A DNA stretch of 10,033 nucleotides from an uncultured Clostridia bacterium (GTDB taxonomy: Bacteria; Bacillota; Clostridia; Oscillospirales; Ruminococcaceae): assembly GCA_947628385.1 (NCBI GenBank), contig CANQZS010000047.1, positions 1-10,033 on the forward strand, given 5' to 3'. Of this stretch, positions 5,784 through 10,033 are shown in pieces; positions within the stretch are counted from its first letter, which is position 1, and every line of letters starts with the position of its first letter. A program made the translations under genes and the position numbers. The notes under the pieces are model-generated. The model was not told the origin of the DNA, ran no database searches, and worked only from the letters and a program-made list of their open reading frames with translations.

Positions 5784-7013
5784 TCAATCTCTGTCTGTTT
5801 CCTTGTCTATTATCCTGCCGTCGGCAGCGTTTATCTCATAGCTGTATTCCAGACCGTTGTAATAGAATTCCACCTCGTATATCTCTCTGCCGTCGTCGCG
5901 GTCAAATTCGGTCTTAACGCGTTTTGCAGACGATGCGGAAATACCTGCGTCGTCAAAAGCTATCTCCTTTGCTTCAGCCTCGGTGATATTTGCGCTGCCG
6001 TTCTGCTTTGCTGTCGTGCTCTGAGGGATCCTGAGGTTTTCGACCTCCTTGTCAAAGGAAAGGATTTTCCCGCTTTCCGCGTCGATCTCGTAGTCGTATT
6101 CCGTGCCGCCTGCGTAGAATTCCACATCAAACACGTCTCTGCCGTCGTCTCTGTCCGGCTTTACGTTTATAAATTCTACATTAGCTTCCTTTACTCCCGC
6201 ATCGTCAAAGGCGATCTTCTTTGCGTCCGACTCGGTGATATTTGCGCTGCTGTTCTGCTTTGCTGTCGTGCTCTGAGGGATCCTGAGGTTTTCGACCTCC
6301 TTGTCAAAGGAAAGGATTTTTCCGCTTTCCGCGTCGATCTCGTAGTCGTATTCCGTGCCGTCAACGTAGAATTCCACATCAAACACGTCTCTGCCGTCGT
6401 CTCTGTCCGGCTTTACATTTATGAATTCTACATCGGCTTCCTTTACTCCCGCGTCGTCAAAGGCGATCTTTTTTGCGTCCGACTCGGTCAGCTTCTTTGC
6501 TGCGGAAGCAGCGGCGCTTGCCGGAGCCGTCCTGCTCTTTTCGGAAGCTGATCCGGTAACGGCAGGCTGTACCGTAGTCGTGTCAAGGGGCTGCGTTTCG
6601 GGCTCGGACGCCGATGAAGCGGAGGTCTCCGCTGCTGACGTTACAGTCACGGAACGCGGCTCTATACTTTTTAAGACGATATTTCCCGTTTCAGAGCTTA
6701 TTTCGTATTCATACTCATTTTTGCTGTCATAAAATTCCACCTGAAAAATATTTCTGCCGTCCTCCGTATCATGTATGACCTTTATGCCGTCTGCGTCCGT
6801 CTCATTTATTCCGGCGTCCGTAAATGCGATCTGCTCAGCTTCCTCCATAGTGATGCTGTCGGTCTGTTCGGTTTGTTCCGTTTGTTCTGATTGTTCGGTT
6901 TGCTCAGCTAAAGTATCCGAAGCGTCGGCGACCGATACGTTACTCTTGTTTTCACAGCCGCAAAGTGCAATTCCCGCAGCGCAGAGCAGTGCGGGCAGAA
7001 TAATTTTTTTCAT
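5784..7013 (-). CDS. Lipoprotein with four PepSY-like domains
   Basis: Encodes 409 residues. A lipoprotein signal peptide ends in L17-C18-G19-C20, so the mature protein should be lipid-anchored at C20 on the outer face of the membrane. A low-complexity EQT repeat (37-51) follows, then four PepSY-like domains at about 55-116, 175-237, 259-321 and 343-404. Each reads roughly T-E-x-x-A-x-x-I-A-F-x-D-A-G, then DGR-x-x-x-VEFY and YEI-x-x-x-x-G-x-I. Domains 1 and 2 are joined by a Ser/Thr/Ala/Pro-rich linker (about 117-174); the rest are joined by short NLRIPQSTTAKQN linkers. Domains 2 and 3 are almost identical. PepSY domains are known from peptidase propeptides and extracellular proteins and are proposed to bind or inhibit peptidases; the ligand here is unknown. 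AAAGGAGG (7023-7030) lies nine bases before the ATG. It sits between a chemotaxis receptor and a CYTH gene. Confidence 0.88.
   Translation of the reverse strand: MKKIILPALLCAAGIALCGCENKSNVSVADASDTLAEQTEQSEQTEQTEQTDSITMEEAEQIAFTDAGINETDADGIKVIHDTEDGRNIFQVEFYDSKNEYEYEISSETGNIVLKSIEPRSVTVTSAAETSASSASEPETQPLDTTTVQPAVTGSASEKSRTAPASAAASAAKKLTESDAKKIAFDDAGVKEADVEFINVKPDRDDGRDVFDVEFYVDGTEYDYEIDAESGKILSFDKEVENLRIPQSTTAKQNSSANITESDAKKIAFDDAGVKEANVEFINVKPDRDDGRDVFDVEFYAGGTEYDYEIDAESGKILSFDKEVENLRIPQSTTAKQNGSANITEAEAKEIAFDDAGISASSAKRVKTEFDRDDGREIYEVEFYYNGLEYSYEINAADGRIIDKETDRD
5981..6484 (-). repeat. Two tandem 252-bp in-frame direct repeats (PepSY domain plus linker)
   Basis: Positions 5981-6232 and 6233-6484 are direct copies of 252 bp (84 codons), differing by eye at 11 positions, about 96% identical. 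Each copy encodes one PepSY domain plus its linker (residues 177-260 and 261-344). Most changes are silent or conservative; the clearest protein differences are VD versus AG before GTEYDYE, and D versus N in the KEADVEF/KEANVEF segment. The outer domains 1 and 4 are much more diverged, pointing to a recent unequal crossover or slippage confined to the middle unit. Confidence 0.93.
6861..6905 (-). repeat. Short tandem repeat coding for EQT/EQS
   Basis: Five 9-base units encode EQT, EQS, EQT, EQT, EQT (residues 37-51 of the lipoprotein), just after the lipid anchor. Synonymous codons vary between units. It likely makes a flexible charged spacer between membrane and first PepSY domain, and could vary in length between strains without changing frame. 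Confidence 0.8.
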
Positions 7014-7038
7014 AGTATTTGTCCTCCTTTGAAATATA

Positions 7039-7067
7039 GCTGTCCGTATTGTTTGCCGGACGGCAGC
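7039..7067 (-). terminator. Weak stem-loop after the chemotaxis receptor gene
   Basis: In the 60-base gap between the receptor stop and the lipoprotein start, the minus strand can pair GCTG and TCCG (7064-7067, 7057-7060, with a 3-base bulge) with CGGACAGC (7039-7046), followed by TATATTTC. An alternative small hairpin, TGCCGGACGGCA (7054-7065), competes with it. The bulge and poor U-tract make efficient termination doubtful, so cotranscription of the two genes remains possible. No convincing promoter is visible in the gap. Confidence 0.3.
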
Positions 7068-7073
7068 GATCTA

Positions 7074-8858
7074 TTACGTTCTGAACAAATTTGTTATTTC
7101 ACGCATACGTTTTGCACTTTCAATAATATCCACCGCTTCCTCCTTAGGCTGACTGGACGAATTCTCGGCGATCCTTTCCGCGATCACGGAAATGCGATCC
7201 TCCTCGGATCGGATCGAATCCGACATTTCTCTTGCAGCTCCGATTATTTTCTCGATATACGCCATTGCCTCAGCTGCCGATCTTTCCGCAGCTTCAAGGA
7301 TAGAGACTGTTTCCTTTGCGTATGAAGCGCTCCTGCTTACCGAGGAGATGACCGTTCCTGCGATCTCAGAAGTCCTTTTTGCTCCGTCCGAGCTGCTTTT
7401 TGCAAGCGAGCGCACCTCGTCCGCCACCACAGCAAAGCCCTTGCCGCTTTCGCCGGCATTAGCAGCCTCCACCGCGGCGTTAAGGGAAAGTATATTTGTC
7501 TGGAATGAAATATCCTGTATCTGCTCTGCGGCGTCGTTTATCCCGTCCGCGCTGTCATTTGCCGAAGCGATCGCCTCCATGAGCAGAGCGAGCTTTTCCT
7601 TTTCGCTGCTTATCAGCCGGAACGTCTCCGCAAGTCCCTCCGAAGCCCCGCAGGCGTATTCGTCTATAGAAAGATTTTCCGGTATCTCAATCCCCAGTTC
7701 ATTTTTCTCAGGAATTTCCAATATCGGCGCCGAACCTAATCTTTCAGCCGTTCCTATTACCGACTCGGATCTTGAACGTATCTCGCCTATAGTTCCCCTA
7801 AGGAATTTTTTAAGCGCCGCCAGCGAACGGTATATTGCCGCAAAATCGCCATAATACACCCGATCGTTTTCCGAAATATTTCCTCCCGCAACACCGGATA
7901 CTGAGCTTGCGATCTCGTCTACACAGCCTTTTAATGCGGAAGCCGTTCTGTCCAGAGCGTCCGCTATGACAGCCAGCTCGTCCGAGGAATCCACCTTTGG
8001 CACCGGAGATGTGAAATCTCCGTTTGCAAGCGCCGAGATCCTATCCGCTATCTTAGCCGCCGGATCGAGGGATCTGCTGAAGAATACCGCGATCATCACG
8101 CAGAATATTGCCGCCAGAGCCGCTGAGATCACAGCTATAAGAGCTATCTCCGACGTAAGATCGGGCATAAGCTCTTCGGGAACAGCGTCCACAATAAGAG
8201 TCCAGCCGTTTCGTCCCACCACCTCAGCTTTTGCGGTATAAACATTTTCGGCTTCTGAGGGAACGCCGGCAATAATGCCGTTCTCGCCTACAAGATATGC
8301 CGACGAGCTTTCTCCGAGGGAGATCCTGCCGACAATATCCTCAATGAAGCCGCCGTCAAAATACGCAGCCAGAACGCAGGCGTTCTCCTCGTTGAGGTAA
8401 TTCATCGGCGCAGCATAGCAGACCACGGTCTTCCCGTTCCTTTCAAAAGGCTCGGTAAGCATGGCTGCGCCTGCGGCAGCGCTTTTTACAGCGGGATCGT
8501 CCGAATAATCGGTCATTCCGTCCAGCGAGATCATTGTTCCGGAATATGCAATATCGAAATACACTCCGCTGTCCTCATATCCCTGATTTTTCAATTCAAG
8601 GATACGTTTTCTCAGACCGTCCGGAGCTCTGCTCAGCGAAAGGTCGGCGGAAACGTCCTTTACCACTGCCGCAAAGCCCTCCGCCTGACCGGAAAGGGCT
8701 TCCGCAGCCGAAACGGCGCTCTGTTCTATCATAGAGACAGCCGCAGCCTCCGCCGAGCGTTTTGCCGCTGTATATGCAAGGAAAGAGAATGTCGCAGCCG
8801 CAGCGGAAAAAACAACTATTGTAAATATAATAAGCTTAGCTTTTACAGAACGGCGCAT
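7074..8858 (-). CDS. Methyl-accepting chemotaxis protein, membrane receptor
   Basis: Encodes 594 residues. It should sense a ligand outside the cell and control CheA/CheW and thereby flagellar or related motility. Order: TM1 (about 8-30), an extracytoplasmic sensor of about 200 residues (35-230) with PDC/Cache-like features (DSGVYFDIAYSGTMIS, VVCYAAPM, SSAYLVGENG), TM2 (about 238-260), a HAMP domain (about 261-315) and a second HAMP-like segment (about 316-367, VAGGNISE followed by YYGDFAAI). The signalling hairpin tip is clear at about 446-490 (IQDISFQTNILSLNAAVEAANAGE and FAVVADEVRSLA). A Pro-containing stretch (about 375-400) interrupts the expected coiled coil between HAMP and tip. There is no CheR-binding pentapeptide at the C-terminus (ends NLFRT). 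GGGGAGGGG (8863-8871) precedes the ATG. No other chemotaxis genes are in the window. Confidence 0.93.
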   Translation of the reverse strand: MRRSVKAKLIIFTIVVFSAAAATFSFLAYTAAKRSAEAAAVSMIEQSAVSAAEALSGQAEGFAAVVKDVSADLSLSRAPDGLRKRILELKNQGYEDSGVYFDIAYSGTMISLDGMTDYSDDPAVKSAAAGAAMLTEPFERNGKTVVCYAAPMNYLNEENACVLAAYFDGGFIEDIVGRISLGESSSAYLVGENGIIAGVPSEAENVYTAKAEVVGRNGWTLIVDAVPEELMPDLTSEIALIAVISAALAAIFCVMIAVFFSRSLDPAAKIADRISALANGDFTSPVPKVDSSDELAVIADALDRTASALKGCVDEIASSVSGVAGGNISENDRVYYGDFAAIYRSLAALKKFLRGTIGEIRSRSESVIGTAERLGSAPILEIPEKNELGIEIPENLSIDEYACGASEGLAETFRLISSEKEKLALLMEAIASANDSADGINDAAEQIQDISFQTNILSLNAAVEAANAGESGKGFAVVADEVRSLAKSSSDGAKRTSEIAGTVISSVSRSASYAKETVSILEAAERSAAEAMAYIEKIIGAAREMSDSIRSEEDRISVIAERIAENSSSQPKEEAVDIIESAKRMREITNLFRT

Positions 8859-8892
8859 TTTTCCCCTCCCCTTATCTTTCTTTTCGTAAACA

Positions 8893-8920
8893 ATTATACA
8901 TCAGACGGGTATAATTTAAA
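8893..8920 (-). promoter_or_regulatory. Candidate sigma-A promoter of the chemotaxis receptor
   Basis: On the minus strand a perfect -10 TATAAT (8893-8898) is preceded, with a 16-base spacer, by TTTAAA (8915-8920), which matches four of six -35 positions. It lies 34 bases before the receptor ATG, leaving room for a short leader. No sigma-28 type motif with correct spacing was found. Confidence 0.6.
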
Positions 8921-8932
8921 ATATCTTTCACC

Positions 8933-8967
8933 AAATTTTCACAATAAATTTTTTGTAAATTTTTTTT
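8933..8967. promoter_or_regulatory. AT-rich tract region upstream of the receptor promoter
   Basis: Three AAATTT(n) tracts begin at 8933, 8946 and 8957, that is 13 and 11 bases apart, roughly one helical turn. They lie just upstream of the candidate -35 and may bend DNA or act as an UP-like element; a role is inferred. The region also follows the DUF624 stop codon, but no terminator hairpin is evident there. Confidence 0.35.
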
Positions 8968-8973
8968 GAATTA

Positions 8974-9648
8974 TCACGCATTGTCGTCATCTTCATCATT
9001 TTCCGATCCGGATCCATTATTTTCCGCAACAGTTCCCGGGACCTTTTCAAGATCGCGGAATATAGCCATTGCAAAGGTGCTTACCGTCAGGAACGCAAAC
9101 GCCGGTCCAATAAGAACAATAAGGATCATAGTAGTGTAATTGAAAAACATTATCACTATCTCCAGCGCAAGCAGAACTATCAGCAGCAGCGAACGCAGAA
9201 AATATTTCATTCCTATACGGAAAGAATTTTTCAGACTGTTAAAGATCGTATTTTCATATCTTGCCAGCAGCGGATAAACATACAGCAGCGAAAATGTAAA
9301 AATATACGCCGTAATAATGCCTATTATAAGAAAAATAACAGCATTTTCCAAGGCGGCATTATATATCTGAAAATCAAGATAGACCGCCCATATACATAAA
9401 ATGGTAATGAAGCTCATAGGTATTCCCTGTTTCCAGTTGCTTTTGAACGCTTTAAGGAAATCTTTTGCAATATATCCCTCGTTATCCTCGGCAATGCGCA
9501 GCGCCACCGTGTATGCCGCGATAGTTGATATTCCCAGCGTGACCACAGGGAGACTGAACAGCAGCCACATTATATTCAGAACAAAAAGCTCCGTGAGCTT
9601 TGTCATGAATCTGTAAAGCTTGCTGTCCGGACTGAAAAAACCTGCCAT
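8974..9648 (-). CDS. YesL/DUF624 family integral membrane protein
   Basis: Encodes 224 residues. The N-terminus (FMTKLTELFVLNIMWLLFSL, then PVVTLGISTIAAYTVALR) and the following KDFLKAFKSNWKQG are the family hallmark of DUF624/YesL proteins. About five hydrophobic segments are visible (roughly 20-50, 77-95, 101-128, 149-170, 172-196), followed by a hydrophilic acidic tail ending DEDDDNA. The biochemical role of the family is not established, but its members are often encoded in carbohydrate ABC-transporter operons of Firmicutes, which matches the solute-binding protein gene upstream. A weak AAAGGA (9658-9663) precedes the ATG at 9648. Length is typical and the frame is intact. Confidence 0.87.
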   Translation of the reverse strand: MAGFFSPDSKLYRFMTKLTELFVLNIMWLLFSLPVVTLGISTIAAYTVALRIAEDNEGYIAKDFLKAFKSNWKQGIPMSFITILCIWAVYLDFQIYNAALENAVIFLIIGIITAYIFTFSLLYVYPLLARYENTIFNSLKNSFRIGMKYFLRSLLLIVLLALEIVIMFFNYTTMILIVLIGPAFAFLTVSTFAMAIFRDLEKVPGTVAENNGSGSENDEDDDNA

Positions 9649-9674
9649 TTATAATTTTCCTTTCACAAATACAA

Positions 9675-9702
9675 AGCGGGTGCAGATACGTCTGCACCCG
9701 CT
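9675..9702 (-). terminator. Intrinsic terminator or attenuator after the solute-binding protein gene
   Basis: A perfect 12-bp stem (AGCGGGTGCAGA at 9675-9686, TCTGCACCCGCT at 9691-9702) closes a 4-base loop. On the minus strand it is followed by TTTGTATTTG, a usable though interrupted U-tract. It ends or attenuates transcription between the solute-binding protein and DUF624 genes; in transport operons such hairpins also stabilise upstream mRNA so that the binding protein is made in excess. Confidence 0.8.
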
Positions 9703-9723
9703 CGGACAATTTTGAAAAATAAA

Positions 9724-10033
9724 TTAATCGCCTGTTACCTCTAATTCAAGAGCGTGTCTGATAGAAGCTTCATTGTTGCACCATGCAAGGCATTCGCCGT
9801 TAGGATCGTATTCCTTGCACTTCTGAGTCATTTCGGAAACGATACGATCGAATTCCGCGTCGTCCTTAGCATAGATCGCCTGCCATGTATAGTTTACAAT
9901 GCAGTCCGCGACCTGCTGCCAGATAACCTTAAGCTCATCGCTTCTCTTGGACTCGGCATAGCTTGTAGCAGGAGCTACGGTGTATGTCTGAGTTTCGAGA
10001 TATTCGTCCGCGTCATAGAATCCCATGTGATCC
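9724..10033 (-). CDS. ABC-transporter extracellular solute-binding protein, C-terminal end, partial
   Basis: The frame runs in from the right edge (Asp-His precede the ATG at 10026, which is therefore probably internal) and stops with TAA at 9724-9726. About 102 residues are visible. The pattern WQQVADCIVNYTWQAIYAKD, then DAEFDRIVSEMTQKCKEYD, then CLAWCNNEA resembles the C-terminal lobe of family 1 extracellular solute-binding lipoproteins, in which a late helix with D/E-F-D-x-I-V-x-x-M is characteristic. These deliver oligosaccharides or similar solutes to a membrane permease pair. The adjoining DUF624 gene supports a carbohydrate substrate. Two cysteines (C86 and C90, counted from the visible Met) are unusual for this lobe. 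The signal peptide and ligand site lie outside the window. Confidence 0.72.
   Translation of the reverse strand, partial: DHMGFYDADEYLETQTYTVAPATSYAESKRSDELKVIWQQVADCIVNYTWQAIYAKDDAEFDRIVSEMTQKCKEYDPNGECLAWCNNEASIRHALELEVTGD

Noticed and set aside
5981..6484. CRISPR-like or mobile-element repeat
   Set aside because: The repeats are directly adjacent, in frame and encode a protein domain; there are no spacers, terminal inverted repeats or transposase.
7192..7854. Long + strand open frame (220 codons)
   Set aside because: It is the antisense of the chemotaxis signalling domain; its Ser/Ala-rich composition mirrors the reverse complement of Ala/Ser-rich coiled-coil codons.
8893..8920. Sigma-28 (motility) promoter for the chemotaxis receptor
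   Set aside because: A TAAA is present, but no GCCGATAT-like -10 lies at the required 14-16 base spacing; the sigma-A-like TATAAT explains the site better.

Overview
This window looks like chromosomal core DNA from a low-to-mid GC Gram-positive anaerobe, most plausibly a Clostridia member of the Ruminococcus/Oscillospiraceae type. The evidence is strong AGGAGG-type ribosome binding sites, a single-chain glycyl-tRNA synthetase, separate adjacent secD and secF, a YesL/DUF624 membrane protein beside a sugar-type solute-binding protein, PepSY lipoproteins and a two-transmembrane chemotaxis receptor. The genus is inference; no rRNA, tRNA, phage, insertion sequence or CRISPR array was seen.

Layout. 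The + strand carries only the 3' end of lepA (elongation factor 4), which ends at 226. It converges on the minus-strand genes across a bidirectional terminator (237-269). Every other gene is on the minus strand, so transcription runs from high to low coordinates. In that direction the order is: the C-terminal end of an ABC-transporter solute-binding protein (10033-9724), a strong terminator hairpin (9702-9675), a DUF624 membrane protein (9648-8974), an AT-rich promoter region, a chemotaxis receptor (8858-7074), a PepSY-repeat lipoprotein (7013-5784), a CYTH-domain protein (5702-5040), a near-perfect promoter (5008-4980), secD (4944-3529), secF (3539-2577, overlapping secD), a stem-loop gap, a TIM-barrel sugar isomerase/epimerase-like protein (2475-1684) and glyS (1656-280).

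How the genes work together. secD and secF are translationally coupled and encode the membrane subunits that assist Sec-dependent export. The TIM-barrel gene and glyS follow in the same direction, 27 bases apart, and are probably cotranscribed with each other; whether secDF transcripts reach them depends on the stem-loop at 2525-2559. The receptor, lipoprotein and CYTH genes lie close together (gaps of 60 and 81 bases) and may form a second unit. The solute-binding protein and DUF624 gene look like the tail of a carbohydrate-uptake operon that continues beyond the window.

No clearly new defence or mobile system is visible. The points most worth a second look are the lipoprotein with a recent 252-bp in-frame PepSY duplication, a CYTH protein with an unassigned 60-residue N-terminal extension, a receptor whose signalling stalk is interrupted by a proline-rich insert, and a perfect hairpin placed between a Shine-Dalgarno sequence and the start codon of the TIM-barrel gene.
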